Shown: positions 10,961 through 47,612 of the stretch, one piece after another
Layout: each line of letters begins with the position of its first letter
Position numbering within the stretch: the first letter of the stretch is position 1
NCBI GenBank assembly: GCA_036571765.1
Contig: BROE01000007.1
Location: 8,000,026 to 8,064,025 of the forward strand
DNA: 64,000 bases
Direction: 5' to 3'
Origin: Plecoglossus altivelis
Lineage: Eukaryota; Chordata; Actinopteri; Osmeriformes; Plecoglossidae
Notes under the pieces: generated by a model
Databases searched by the model: none
Told to the model about the DNA's origin: nothing
Seen by the model: the letters and a program-made list of their open reading frames with translations, nothing else
Translations under genes and position numbers: made by a program

Positions 10961-13612
10961 ATGAACATATTCAGACTCACCGGCGATCTTTCCCACTTAG
11001 CAGCCATCATCATCCTGCTGCTAAAAATATGGAAAACCAGGTCCTGTGCCGGTGAGTAAATACATTTTTTACCGTGCAACTTACAAACCGCTCCAAGTTT
11101 TTCTTAGTTCTGAGCCCTATTAATATAGCGATATGAAACGTTATGTCTTACTAACTAGTCAACATACAGTGAATATTAGCCAGCTAAATAGCTAACCGGC
11201 TTGACTGCTCATGTCTAAGCTGGTCTCTTAGCTTTAGCATGGCATTTCTGCATCCAACACGGCCTAATGTTACCTTAGCTTTCAAGTAGGACTACAGTTC
11301 ATACTAGCCTAGCATACAGGCTGTATAGATGTGTCGCTTTACTCCGTATATTAAATTCAAACGCGCGTGTGCAAATCTATAGTGTGTAATAAATAGTTTC
11401 GTTAATTCGCACTGGCCTACGCAGTAGTTAGCTAACACACGGTAGCCTACTAGTCTCGAGCCCTGTGAAGTCCCCATTCATTTCAGCTTGCTGTCAATGG
11501 ACTCGCTCACGCAATCAGGGGCACCGGCGAGGGAAGCGACCGGGCGAATGGTCAGCTAAACCCGTTTAGTGTGTGGTATGTCATGGTCATCATCTCCGTT
11601 GTGGCGGAAAACTGTGAGCTTAACTGTATCAATTCATCACACTGCACGACGACTGGCCTGATTTGACCTAGTAGTGACGTGGCAAGTCGCTAGCTAGGAA
11701 CGTTAGCAACATATATTCAGGTAAATATAGACTAATCTAAGTGCTACGAAAGCACTAGTTGTTGCAGCAAGCCAGGATAGGAATGCGCTTCTTCGAGAGG
11801 AAGTGGTCGACTGCCTCTAACTCGACCTGAAAAATGGTTACTTTGTGTTGTCCGGAACATCCCACCAATAGTACTGACACTAGTTCATGTCAAAGTCCCT
11901 GCCACTGCATCCGGAGACGTTAGGTTATATTATGATAACATATCAAAGATCCATCTTGAAATATAGATTATTTCAACATTAAAGAACCAAACAGAAGTAC
12001 ATCCTCAGTGTAATAATTGTATTATCTATTGAAAGAGTCCGTTGCAATTCAACCAGGAGTCAGGGGAGAAGGAAACTTCAATTTTCGGGCCCTTACTTTA
12101 GATACATCACCTGCCTAAATGTGATGTCATTTGTGTATGGATTGGTTGAACGATCTTCAATTGCAGTTATTTCACTGGACAGATGAACTTTCTCTTACAC
12201 TCTCTCACTCAATTGTGGACAGACTTATCTCCCTGTCTAAACAGCGTGTGGACTAAGACAGCATCTCTCTTGATGGACTGGTACACTCTGCTTACTGACA
12301 CACTATTGTTCCAGGCATCTCTGGAAAAAGCCAGATCCTGTTTTCCCTGGTCTTCACCACGCGCTACCTGGACTTGCTCACTTCCTTCATATCACTCTAC
12401 AACACTACCATGAAGGTAGGAGACACCTTTGTGTGCTAAAGAAACACATTCTATATGGATAGCCTTAGTGTGCCATACAGCCATTGATCCAACTGTGTCC
12501 TCAACGCTTCTTATAACCCACACCTTATGCACACAGTCTTGATTATAGTACCATCCTTCAACAACTAAAAGATTAGCATGGAAGTAGATGCCTTTAACTG
12601 TCATGAGAATGTAATAAGTTGTGAAAAGTGGATGGTGGTTTTTGTTTGTACATTGTAGCTGGACTGTTTATGAAGGTCCTTTCAGAACAATTAGTTAATG
12701 ATGGGAACTGTTTCAGGTCATCTACATTGGCTGTGCGTACGCCACTGTCTACCTGATCTACGCCAAGTTCAAGGCCACGTATGATGGTAACCATGACACC
12801 TTCAGAGTGGAGTTCCTGGTGGTTCCTGTCGGAGGTCTGGCCTTCCTGGTGAACCATGACTTCTCTCCCCTAGAGGTAAGACACACAAAAACACACGTCT
12901 TGGTGACTTATCCATTGGTCCTTTCTAACTGTCTCCTTCACCTCTCCTTGTGTCCTTCCCACTACTCTAGATCCTGTGGACATTCTCCATCTACCTGGAG
13001 TCTGTGGCCATCTTGCCCCAGCTCTTTATGATCAGTAAGACAGGCGAGGCAGAGACCATCACCACCCACTACCTGTTCTTCCTGGGACTCTACCGCGCGC
13101 TCTACCTCATCAACTGGATCTGGCGTTTCTACTTTGAGGGCTTCTTTGACATGATCGCCATTGTGGCCGGGGTGGTTCAGACAATCCTGTACTGCGACTT
13201 CTTCTATCTCTACGTAACGAAAGGTCAGTTGTGGGCCAGGACTTTTGGTGATCTACCACATTTTTAAGTGTTTTTCATAGTGTAACGTTGCTAAGTTTGA
13301 GTGCACTTTGACTTTTGACTCAACCAACAAGACATAGGACAGGTTGTAAATAGTTGACGCTATCTGCGCCATGTATTGACAAGAAGATAGTGTTTTCTGT
13401 CAAAGACAGTTTTAACTAAGTAGTCACTCAACCTGAACCATGTCAGTCCTAAAGTCCAGTGTCAGTTCAGTCGTATGCAGCCTAACCAGAAGGGCTACAA
13501 TAAGATTGCCTAAGTTGCAGAGAACATGTTTCTCTTGGCTAGGCAGTCATGCTAACATTCTCTCTTCTCTATTTCAGTTTTGAAAGGAAAGAAGCTGAGT
13601 CTGCCAGCCTAA
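10961..13612 (+). CDS. kdelr2: KDEL receptor 2 (ER lumen protein retaining receptor)
   Basis: Seven-helix Golgi/ER receptor that captures escaped ER chaperones bearing C-terminal KDEL and returns them in COPI vesicles. Exons: 10961-11051, 12315-12415, 12717-12875, 12971-13223, 13578-13612; 639 nt, 212 aa, exactly the usual length. Seen: start MNIFRLTGDLSHL, GISGKSQILF, FTTRYLDL, the lumenal and membrane segments YIGCAYATVYLIYAKFKATYD and VEFLVVPVGGLAFLVNHDF, and the C-terminus VLKGKKLSLPA, which carries the dilysine-type COPI signal and ends like KDELR1/2 rather than KDELR3. daglb follows on the same strand as in the human 7p22 neighbourhood, supporting kdelr2 over kdelr1. Confidence 0.96.
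11052..12314 (+). other. kdelr2 intron 1
   Basis: 1.26 kb intron with CpG-containing proximal part, as expected downstream of a housekeeping promoter. No coding potential or repeat seen. Confidence 0.6.
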
Positions 13613-14086
13613 GTGCCAAAGATGGGAGATTTGGCAGACTCGCAGGAGAGGGTGGTGGGGTAAGGTAGCAGAAGACACTACCCCCATCCCAACGCCCTCC
13701 CTCCCTCGCCCCCACCCCCACCCCTACCCCACCCCCACTCCCCAGCCAGAGTAAGATGCCTGAGACAGAGAGCGAATGGGAGAGGCTCTCAGTTGGTCCT
13801 GTCTCGTCGTCTGACCAGTCAGGGGCATCAGAGCCGGCCGGCACCCACAGCCTTCGGATTTCTGTTTGATGCATCTTGCCTTAACTTTTTTATTATTCTG
13901 TATAAAGAAAGACAAAGTGAGAAAGGTTTTCTACATAAAGATGTGTACTCTATGATTTGACACATTAGCAATTAAGAGCTGAAAACATTGATTGCCTGTG
14001 ATTTGGCACTGTAAGATATTGGAGCGGACTTCTTGTGGTTGGAGATAGATATTGATTGAACCGTTTGTAAAAGTATTTGCAATCTC

Positions 14087-14092
14087 AATAAA
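14087..14092 (+). terminator. kdelr2 proximal polyadenylation signal
   Basis: AATAAA 475 bp after the stop codon, followed by a T/G-rich stretch. A second AATAAA at 15044-15049 may define a longer 3' UTR. Confidence 0.6.
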
Positions 14093-14099
14093 TGTACAT

Positions 14100-17033
14100 T
14101 GTTTTCCTGAATCTTATTGAGGGGGCATGATCTGGAGAAATCAGTGCCCTGTGCTTTTGCTGGTCAACTTTTTTTGTTTGTTTTTTCCCAGATGGTTTTG
14201 TTCCATTGTTTAGCCCCATGCACATCACGCTCCTGTAGATTGCCAGTTCCAGTCCCTGTCATCTTGACGGCTAGCTTTCCCAAAGCCTTGGAAGTCAGAG
14301 GAGTTCTTACATTTCACTAATAACCCAAACCCACTTGAGCCAGAACATAATCTTTTACGTTTACATTGAAGAAATGTGTTCATTGAAATGCCAAACTATG
14401 AGATGATTGAATCTACATACAAAAGCGCAGAACTTCTTTTACTAAATTGGCTTTGGGACACGTAGCCTAGCCCTGTTCCAGGGCCTCAAAACACTCATGG
14501 GAAAAGTAGAATTCACCTGCAACTGTCAAAGAAGATTGTGTAAAACAGTTGGTGAAGTGCTCAATGCTGTAAATTGCTATCTTTATTCAAAATTTCCACC
14601 ATTTTCCCATTGGATAGACAGGGTTTGTGATGGTGGATCACATGTAATTATACTCATCATCTGGTGCATCACCTTCAACAGCTGGTCATAGACGTTTTCA
14701 TTGAAATTAGCTAAATGATTGGTAGTAAACAGGAGGTTATTGCCACTGTTGTCATCTGTTTTCAACAATAAACTTCAGAGGACTTCACTGACTGTTAGGG
14801 TTTTTTATCATTCAGTAAACAGCTGTGTCTGTAGAATTGTCTACTTGATGTGCATATTACTTAGCTCACTGAGATTTCCTTGTAGATAATTGGGCTTGAG
14901 CACAATACTATGGACACTGTTGGACAGGAGTACCAGCAAATCTTTCTTGACACATCAGTCTGCCTTCATTGTCCAATCATAGAAAGCATTCCAGTAGTTT
15001 CCTTTTTTTTATAAGCTTTGTTTTGCATGATGTTGCCGCCACAAATAAAGATTCAAAGGAAAACCCTTGCTCCCATGTTTGACTAACAATTATTACAACT
15101 TGATGACAGACAGTGAGACAGTGTAAGAGTTAGTTTTCAGATCCAAAATGACTGCTTTTATTTTTATTAACTTTTCATAGCAGTGTATGATTATAGTGAG
15201 CAGAAACATGTTTGTACTCGGACATTTCTCCGGATGTTAGCGCTTCGTATGAGCCTATAAATGGTGGCTATGCTTTAATGTCATCTCCCCTGCGAGAGGG
15301 ATGTTCTGTATGGCCAGCCCTTTGTCTGATCGAAAAGCCTTATCACAGTTCTGGTAGGGGCCTGAGCAGGATCTTTCGGCAATCACAATGTGCCTGAATG
15401 TAAGCATGTGAGTCAGTGCAGAGGTGGGGTTTCTGGGCATGGGGACTGTGGTGTTGTTCCATCTGTTTCCTCAGTAACATGCTGGTGTTGTAGGTCACTT
15501 CACACTACCAGTAGAGGAAGTACTGTGAGCCACCCTTCGTGGGCAGTGAGCTAGCACCGCATATGACAGTCCCTCACACACTCAGTGCAGCTATGTGGAC
15601 TAGCTAAGATCCTTCATCTTTCATTCTCAGTCTGAACTGCATCCTGATTTATCTCCAAGATCTGTTCCTTAACTGATGTTTCCATTTGAAAGGTCCTGCT
15701 GACTAGATTTGAGATGAGTCGCTCCAGTGTGTTCACTGACCAACCCCACGCCTCCACCAGAGGGAGACTGAGGGCAAAGATGATGCAGACGCCAGCAGGG
15801 ATATGCTGCAAATCTTAAAAAGAGGACAAAATGGATCATTACTGTTTGGTACCATCTTCAAGGGATGTCTTACAGTTCAATACTTCAATTCAATACATTT
15901 GAGGATGCCAGCAGGGGCCATGGTCTTGAGCCAGGAGGTGCAGTGAAGACAGTGGTAGATCTGAAGTACATCAATGTTAACTTGGTCAATCATCAGATCA
16001 GACCGTTTCAGTTTGGATCCAAATGAACAATCAATTGCCAAATTAGCTAAATTAACAAATTCAGGTAGGCTATCAATTTAAATTATATCATTTAAACATT
16101 TACATTTGTGTACTCAAACAACTTGTGTTTAATTAATGTTCTTATGTCCGATTGCACTCTCGCATTTTGCTGCTGAATGTGTAGACATTTGATGTGGAAA
16201 GTTAGATTTCTGATCTCTATAATTAAAACTTTAGAGCTAATAATGCCCGAGTCGTGACATACTATTCAATAGTTCCTTGGTTTTTATTTTCCGATGTGGT
16301 TATAAATCTGTAAATCTATTTCGAGTGTCGCTAAATAGTATTTCTATGTTGAAAATGATAGATAATCTTTAATTCGATTGGAACGTTATAAAGCGCGGAA
16401 CTGAGAACACCGCTCTACATTTGACCGGAAACGCTACTACCCGGACGCCGAGTCACGAGAAGGACAATAACAACATCTTTCTGTAAGATTAGCATACATC
16501 TGGTAGTATACCGTTAGTTTTTTGCTATTTTGGTGATCCTAGTCCAACTTTGTAGTCCTTTTACATGCCTTATCTTTATTTGTCTGAGGAGCTTGCATAG
16601 CAGCCAAAGCTGGCGTTATTATTATTTTTTAAGAAACGGTGGGATATGTCACGTCGGGTCAAAATGGTGCGCAGTCGCACTTGTGTGCACTCCTGCCTGC
16701 TCATTTTCGCATACTAGATAGCAAGCTGCCTATCTAAATTTAAAACCGAGACGTGACACAGGAATGAATATCGAAATGTGCTGACGAATATCGGACGTTG
16801 CAGAGTTGTGTGTCGTAAGTTAGCTAGATCCAACGTTGACATGTCATAGGTTGATGGGCTCGTAGCCTCGAAGATCGACGATTCGAATGCTAACCTGTTA
16901 ACAGCAGTATTGTGCCAGCTATTGTAAGATAGTCGCCAACATTAACCTTACCGCCACGACAGCACAATTTATTGCCAACGTTCACTAAATTGATATCGTA
17001 AGTTAAACTTACTGACTACCAGCGGTTGCCAAG
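14100..17033. other. kdelr2-daglb intergenic region
   Basis: About 2.9 kb. The first 950 bases may be extended kdelr2 3' UTR. 15.1-16.4 kb is unique AT-rich sequence with no recognisable gene. From about 16.38 kb CpG content rises, which fits the daglb promoter and 5' UTR. Small open frames here are not supported. Confidence 0.5.
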
Positions 17034-20000
17034 ATGCCTGGAATGATTGCGTTTGGGCGGCGGTGGGGCATTGCAAGTGATGATCTTGTATTTCCGGGCG
17101 CATTTGAGCTGTTCGTCAGAGTGCTATGGTAGGTGATAATCAAACAACAACAAACTTTGATTCATGATACATATACGTTGCAATTATTGTTTAAAACTAC
17201 TAGTCAACGCTCATCCAGAAGGCTGTGTTGATGTTACTCTCTCCTGTGTGCTGTGACAGGTGGGTTGGGACGCTGGTCCTATACACTATCCACAAAGACA
17301 GCTTTGTGTGTCCAGGAGGAGGTGTTCTCCACAGCTACCTGGTGGTTCTACTTGTCGTGCTAGCTTTCATCATCCTCTCATTATGTGCTATTGTTTATGT
17401 CAGTGCTCAAGGTAAAGATGGCTCTATTTCAGTCATTTTTATACTCTCTCTCTCACACTCGCACACAACACATGGCTGAACCTCTTCCCTGTCAGGGATG
17501 TGAAATCATTTTGTATGTGTTTTTTGTCTGTTTCTACAGGAACCATTACTAACCCTGGGCCGCGGCGCTCCATCCCAGCACTGGTGTACCTGCGAGCTCT
17601 TCTGTACCTGCCTGAGCTGGTTTGGGCATGTCTGGGTGTCATCTGGGTGTCTGGCGACAGTCAGGGCTGCGAGCCAGCAGAGGTGGGCGCGGTCATAGCT
17701 GCTGTGGTGGCCAGGTAGGTGGAGCCCTAACCCCCATTCACGTACCAGGGCTTGAAATGAACGGCGTTCCCCGTTCCGGAGAATTCCGTTCCCCTGTTCC
17801 CCCTTTCTTGCATGTGTGCAAAATCATAATGTTGGTTGGTTGAGCTGAATGTGATTTATATAATTGTGTGTGTTAGCCTGTAGTGTGCTGCACCTCCTTT
17901 CCATGAGAAGAAGGTACATTTCTTGATGTCGGTTAGTTAATTTGGACTCACTCAGTTGGTGACAGCTAGTGCTAATCCATCTAATGTAGCTTGTTAGTAA
18001 AGTCTGGGGAAGACATTTCCCCCAGTATTCTCGTGTAGATGAACTTGTTATACATAATGATCACTGTAAGATACATCCCACATCACTGTATGGCTTTATA
18101 AATGGCTGAACTGTAATATACATGGGGGGAGCACTGTCCTCAGGCCTCCAGGGAAATGTGTCCCCCTGTGTTCTCAGTGTAAAAGACTGGTGTATAGATG
18201 AAACTTGTAAACCATGCCAACATTTTGTGGACCTTCCATGTGATGATCTTTATGTGATGATCTTTATGTGATGAACTCATCTAACACTTGTGACCAAACA
18301 TAATGTTGATCCTGCTGACTTCCTGTCTGTCACATCCAGTTGGATCCTGCTGCTGTCCACGGCTATAGGGGTGTTCTTTGTTTTCGACCCCATGGGCAGC
18401 ACTGGCCGAAAGCCTGCCAGAGTGGAACTGCTGGGGGTGAAGGACCTGGAGAGCAGCAATGGCTCCCAGCTTCTGTCCACCGCCCGCTCCCTGGCTGTCC
18501 GTGTGTGGGAAAGCCGTCTCCGGCTACTATGCTGCTGTCTGCCCCAGGACGAGAGTCACCGAGCCGCCTTCTCCAGCATCGCACAACTTGTCAGCGGCTT
18601 TTTCTCTGTAAGTGTGTCTGGTGTGTGGATCTTTGTGCATGAATGTGTGGGTCTCTCTACATTAGCGTGTATACAGATCCACGTGTGGATTGCAGGATAC
18701 AGACCTGGTAGCCAGTGACATAGCAGCAGGCTTAGCCTTGCTGCACCAGGAGCAGGATAAGATGGAGCACTGCAGAGATCCAGAAGACGTCGTGTCCCAT
18801 AGTCCCTCCTCACCCATCGTAAGTACTCGACTCATCAGGCAGTCTCTCATGTCAGTGTGTCAGCTTTCATCTATCAGTCTTTTAACCTGGCATTCAGTCT
18901 GTCGGTCTGTCAATAGCCAGCCAATCAGCCTGTCAGTTAGGTAGTCTCTCAAGTCAGTGATTAAGTCACAAATCTTGTGGTCACAAAAACCTAGCATTTA
19001 GTCTGTCAGTCTATCAACAGGCAGCCAGCCAGCAAGTCAGTTCACGTGAGTCCTTAGCTGTTTGTGTTCCCTGCGCTGCTTCACAGGGTGAGGACCTCGA
19101 GGCAGAGCTGGAGAAGGCAGCCCACTGTATGCAGTTTGCTGCTGCAGCATACGGCTGGCCCATGTACGTCTACTCCAACCCCATGACCGGAGCCTGCAGC
19201 CTCAGCAGGGACTGGTGAGCCTGCACTCTGTGTGACATGTCCAGGTGAAGCAGCCAAGACACTGAGCCCCTCAGGGACTGTGCTGAGCGGAGACTGTGTC
19301 TGTGTGTCTTAGCTGTAGGAGCCAGACTGCTGAGTATGACATCGTAGGTGGAGACAATCTAGGCTGTCATTTCTCCTCCATCCTGCTCAGCACTGGTCTG
19401 CAGTACCGAGACTTCATCCATGTCAGTTTTCACAACCAGGTAAGCTACCTGCAGGATCATGTGCTCACTGACACAACACGCATGCCTACTGACATGACAT
19501 TACTGTCAACAATCAGACCTTGGCAACCACTGACACAAACAGGCATGTCAATTCATAGCGCTTATCCGAGGCAGGCTTAACCGTGTGTTGCTCAGTGGTT
19601 CTGGAGTGTTGTCTTGTTTATTACAGATCTATGAGATCCCGTTCTTCGTGGCTCTGGACCACAAGAGGGAGGCAGTCCTGGTGGCAATCAGAGGAACATT
19701 GTCGCTCAGGGTCAGTGGCCTGTGTCCTCCCTTGACTCACTTTACAGTAGCCTACCTAGTACAGTGACCTAGCTAGTACAGTGACCTAGCTAGTACAGTG
19801 ACCTAGCTAGTACAGTAAGATAGCTACAGAATAGCTTGTATATCAAAAATATGTATCGCATTACCCTTCTTGTCTGCATCTAACCCTTTGGGTTTGTCTC
19901 ATGACGTCCATGCAGGACGTACTGACAGACCTGTCTGCCGAGTGTGAAGACCTGCCCATCGAGGGTGTGTCAGGAACCTGCTATGCCCACAAAGTACGGA

Positions 20001-22022
20001 GACGCTGTCTGAATGTCAAACACCATTAATGTGTGTGTCACACTACTTTAGCCTTGAGCAGCAGTGATTAGACAGGGTTTTCTCTAGTGTTGTGGACTGT
20101 ACCGAGGTATATTTGACAGCTAAGATGACCAGTGCATCTGTGGTGCTGAGTTGGCCTTGTCTGTCTGGAAGCTGAATAGTGTGTCTCTGTTTCTCCAGGG
20201 CATGTCACAAGCAGCTGGCTACATCTACAAGAAACTAGTCAATGACGGTATCTTAAACCAGGCCTTCTCCATCGCTCCGGTAAGAGGCAAAGAGCTGATT
20301 TAAAAGTGTAACACTGTAACACCGGTGTAGCAGACTAACTCACAAAGAGTAACTCTCTCTCTGTTTATGTTTTTATGTTGCAACCCCCCATCCCAGGAGT
20401 ACAAGCTAGTGATCACAGGCCACAGTCTGGGTGGGGGCACAGCATCCCTGCTGGCCATCCTGCTGCGCAGCTCTTTTCCCAGCGTGCAGTGCTTCTCCTT
20501 CTCTCCACCAGGGGGACTCATGAGGTAAGGACCGGACCATTGTGTCAGCCTAGTAATAACAGCTCTTCTGGACGTTGACCATCCAAGAAGGACGTTTGAA
20601 TTGAAATATCCAACTGTTCTCCCAGGCTGCTTCCTCTACTAACTGATTTGTGATTGGTCCTGAAGTTGCTCTGTTTCCTCTGATATTAGTTGTACTCATT
20701 TTTGTGCTGGTGTCATTATCAGTGTCTTGTCTCCTCGCTCCACAGTAAGGCGCTGGCTGACTACTCCAAACAGTTTGTGGTGTCGGTTGTTCTGGGGAAG
20801 GATTTAGTGCCCAGGTAAGAACACAGACGCATTATGGGTAGCCAGGACTTTTAACCGACCTCTCAACCAATCTTGGGAATATGCATTCTCTGTCCACCCT
20901 CCCTCCCCTCCTCAGCTAGATGTCAGATGACTTAAATAACCCAAAATACTCTTACGAGTCTGTGTCAAGTTTCAATTCCTCTTACTCAAAAGATTAAGAA
21001 GATAGCTTGATGCTCAAGGTACTTGAAGTGTTGTGTGTTACGGAATTGAGAGGTTAAAATGGTACTGTGACGTGCACACTATTATAGACTGGAATGATGG
21101 GACAGCTATATTTGGCCGTGCCCTGTTAAAATACACTGATAAAATGAGAGCAACTCACTTTCTTTCCTCCGGCCCTGCTCTTTCTTCTTTGTGTTCGGTA
21201 ATCAGGTTAAGTTATCCAAACATGGAGGATCTGAAGAGGAGAATCCTTAAGATGGTTTCTAACTGCAATAAGCCCAAGGTGAGGAAGGAATGCTGTTTTG
21301 TAGAAAGCTCTGTCCATACATTACATTCCTCAATAACATTGCTTATTTCTCTCTCCTGCCTTATCCCCTCCATCTTTTTCTTTTCCTCCACCTATTTTCT
21401 CTCTCTTCCTCCCTCTAGTACCGTATTCTGCTGCAGGGTTGTTGGTACGAGCTCATTGGAGGAGTCCCTGACGACTTCCCCACTGAGATGGACAACAGGC
21501 AGGAGGAGGAGCTTAGCCAGCCGCTGCTGGGGGAGGAGTCACTGATGGTCCGCCGCTCGTCGTCCTATCAGAGCTTGGCATCAGAAGACTCACCCGTTCA
21601 CACTGCTCAGCTACCGCTCTACCTCCCTGGGCGAATCCTGCTCCTCACAGAGGACGGACCGTCACGCAGGTCTGTAGAAGTTTACATGGACACACACATT
21701 CCCATGCTGTAATGCAGTATATCTCTAACAGTACTGCTATTCTTTTGAAAATCTTTTCTTTTCCTGTGCTACTTCACCTACTTTCTTTCCTCCTCTCTTC
21801 CTTGTGTCTGTCTTCCCCTTTCCCAGGTCCTGTTTCTCCCAGGTGCGTTACCGTGCAGAGTGGTCCACAGAGGCTGCGTTCCGCAGTATTCTAATCAGCC
21901 CCAGGATGATATCAGACCACATGCCTGACCGGGTTCTTCAAGCCCTACAGAGTCTGACACGTGACAGGCCATTCTCACTCTGCCCCTCATCGCTCAGCAA
22001 CAGCCATCTCAATGTCATCTGA
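17034..22022 (+). CDS. daglb: sn-1-specific diacylglycerol lipase beta
   Basis: Membrane serine hydrolase that cleaves diacylglycerol to 2-arachidonoylglycerol. Fifteen exons: 17034-17128, 17260-17411, 17540-17714, 18340-18607, 18696-18818, 19087-19214, 19313-19439, 19627-19710, 19916-19993, 20199-20279, 20397-20524, 20746-20814, 21206-21278, 21419-21669, 21827-22022; 2028 nt, 675 aa (human 672). Seen: MPGMIAFGRRW start, four N-terminal membrane segments (for example VVLLVVLAFIILSLCAIVYV), a Cys-rich CCCLPQ stretch, FHNQIYEIPFFVALDHKREAVLVAIRGT across two exons, the nucleophile elbow GHSLGGG (Ser447) and GKDLVPR (Asp499), which match the catalytic Ser and Asp with a four-residue offset. All splice phases agree. 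The C-terminus ends SLSNSHLNVI. The gene looks intact. Confidence 0.96.
17715..18339 (+). other. daglb intron 3
   Basis: 625 bp intron of unique sequence, with a short 14-bp direct repeat (GATGATCTTTATGT) near 18240. Nothing else seen. Confidence 0.6.
19752..19818. repeat. 17-bp minisatellite in daglb intron 8
   Basis: About four copies of ACCTAGCTAGTACAGTG. Confidence 0.9.
20815..21205 (+). other. daglb intron 12
   Basis: 391 bp intron. An open frame runs across it into the next exon by chance; no family resemblance. Confidence 0.6.
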
Positions 22023-22031
22023 GATCTACTT

Positions 22032-22366
22032 GTCAGTCCCCCTTGTCCAAGCCCCAGTCTCTCCTGTCCACGCCCCAGTCTCTCCTGTCCACGCCCCAGT
22101 CTCTCCTGTCCACGCCCCAGTCTCTCCTGTCCACACCCCAGTCCCCCTTGTCCACGCCCCAGTCCCTCTTGTCCATACCCCAGTCCCTCTTGTCCATGCC
22201 CCAGTCTCTCCTGTCCACGCCCCAGTCTCTCCTGTCCACGCCCCAGTCTCTCTTGTCCACGCCCCAGTCTCTCTTGTCCACGCCCCAGTCTCTCTTGTCC
22301 ACGCCCCAGTCTCTCCTGTCCACGCCCCAGTCTCTCCTGTCCACGCCCCAGTCTCCTGCTGTCCTG
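22032..22366. repeat. 21-bp minisatellite in the daglb 3' UTR
   Basis: About 15 copies of a 21-bp unit (core CCACGCCCCAGTCTCTCCTG), beginning only ten bases after the daglb stop codon. Because 21 is a multiple of three, all frames on both strands stay open and produce repetitive spurious frames of 115-190 codons. Transcript strand is strongly C/T-rich. Confidence 0.95.
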
Positions 22367-23388
22367 CTCCTTTCTCCAGTTATCACTCACTGTGTCCAGG
22401 GGCCTGTCCTCTATCCTACACAAACTTTATCAGAATGTACAGAACTCTTTCCCCAAAGGACTTGGAAAGAAAGTCACTTCTACTTCTGTATTATTTATGC
22501 ATTGTTTTCATGATCTTATTGCCATTTTAATGGTTATTCATCTGCTTTTGAGAGTACGGTGTCTTTTTTTAATTTAAAGTGTGCTTTGTGTACAAAGTTA
22601 GGTAACTTTAAATGTGTACTGATACTCATTTGATCTGAGGATTGGGAGGGGGGGGGGGGTGTTAACAATCTGACCCAGAGGCTGCAGCCATCCTCTGCAT
22701 CATGTGGGTGTCCATGTGTTGATAAGGTGATTTGTTTGTTTAACTGTAGTCTTGTCTGGTTATTTGTGTTGAATGTCTGAGACTTTGAAAATCAGGGTAA
22801 ATAGTGCCTATGCATCACGAAACAACAACGCCTGAGAGGAAACTACTTGGAGATTAAAAGGAAATTTAGTTTTTTGCACTTTAAATATGCAGCAAGTGTA
22901 GAGCATGATTCTTATAACACTTTTGATTCATGTGACAGCATTGTTTTCATGGGAAGCAGATGAATTTACTAACTATTTATTTCGGGTAACTTGTTTAGGC
23001 TTCACATACAATACATGCCATGATGTTTTCTGGTTATTTAACAGGAATGTGGGGAAATTCTGAAACTCTTGATAGGGGTTTAATTTTCACATCCTGAATT
23101 GTGTATTATCCATTGTGGGTCCTTCAAACGAATGAAAAAAAAAGACCTGGAACATCGTGTGACCTGGGTTTCTTTTACTTCGGCTATTCTTTGTTTAGAA
23201 TATCAATACTTTCTTCAAACTTCCCCTACCAACCTGTTGAATTAAAGCGACAGCACTCAAGAAAACAGTAGCAGTAGTCTACACACATAAAACTACCACA
23301 TAAAGAACAAAAGGCTGTAACGTCCAACAGAAACAGATGTAGGCGGTTAGCCTTACATGGGGAAGTCAAATGTATCATGTATTATATG

Positions 23389-23394
23389 AATAAA
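23389..23394 (+). terminator. Candidate daglb polyadenylation signal
   Basis: AATAAA about 1.37 kb after the stop, just before the spag9 promoter. The 3' UTR between is AT-rich with a 10-base G run near 22650. An earlier site without a canonical hexamer is possible. Confidence 0.45.
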
Positions 23395-23454
23395 CCCAAA
23401 GGATTATTTACTGTTTCTCTCATCATCAGTCCCTCCCAGCCCTCTTTTAGCGTG

Positions 23455-23462
23455 TGACGTCA
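23455..23462 (+). promoter_or_regulatory. Palindromic CRE upstream of spag9
   Basis: Perfect TGACGTCA about 320 bp before the spag9 initiator ATG, in the presumed promoter. This is the consensus for CREB/ATF family factors. Function is inferred from motif and position only. Confidence 0.5.
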
Positions 23463-23784
23463 ACATGACAGCCCAGTCAACAACACAGAGCTCATCTGTT
23501 AGGAAGTCGGTGCAACAAGACAACTGGAGAGAGACTTTTCTACTCTGCTAGCTTGCCAGTTTAGCTAGCCCGTCACAGTATAAGCCGTCCATAGGAGGGA
23601 AAGGGAACCTAACTTTACAACTAGTCTCGTTTCATTTTGTTGTTTAGCTTCTCGTCAATGGTCAACTAATGGTAGTTCAACTATATATTGCAGACATTAT
23701 TTGGTCTCGCTCCTCAAAACTATAGCGGAGGCAGATTTGGAAAAGGTTGCGGCTAGCTCGCGAGTTAGCACTGGAGGTGAGAAA

Positions 23785-47612
<23,828 letters not shown>

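Noticed and set aside
21938..22530. Open frames of 117-189 codons after the daglb stop
   Set aside because: Produced by the 21-bp 3' UTR array in all frames on both strands.
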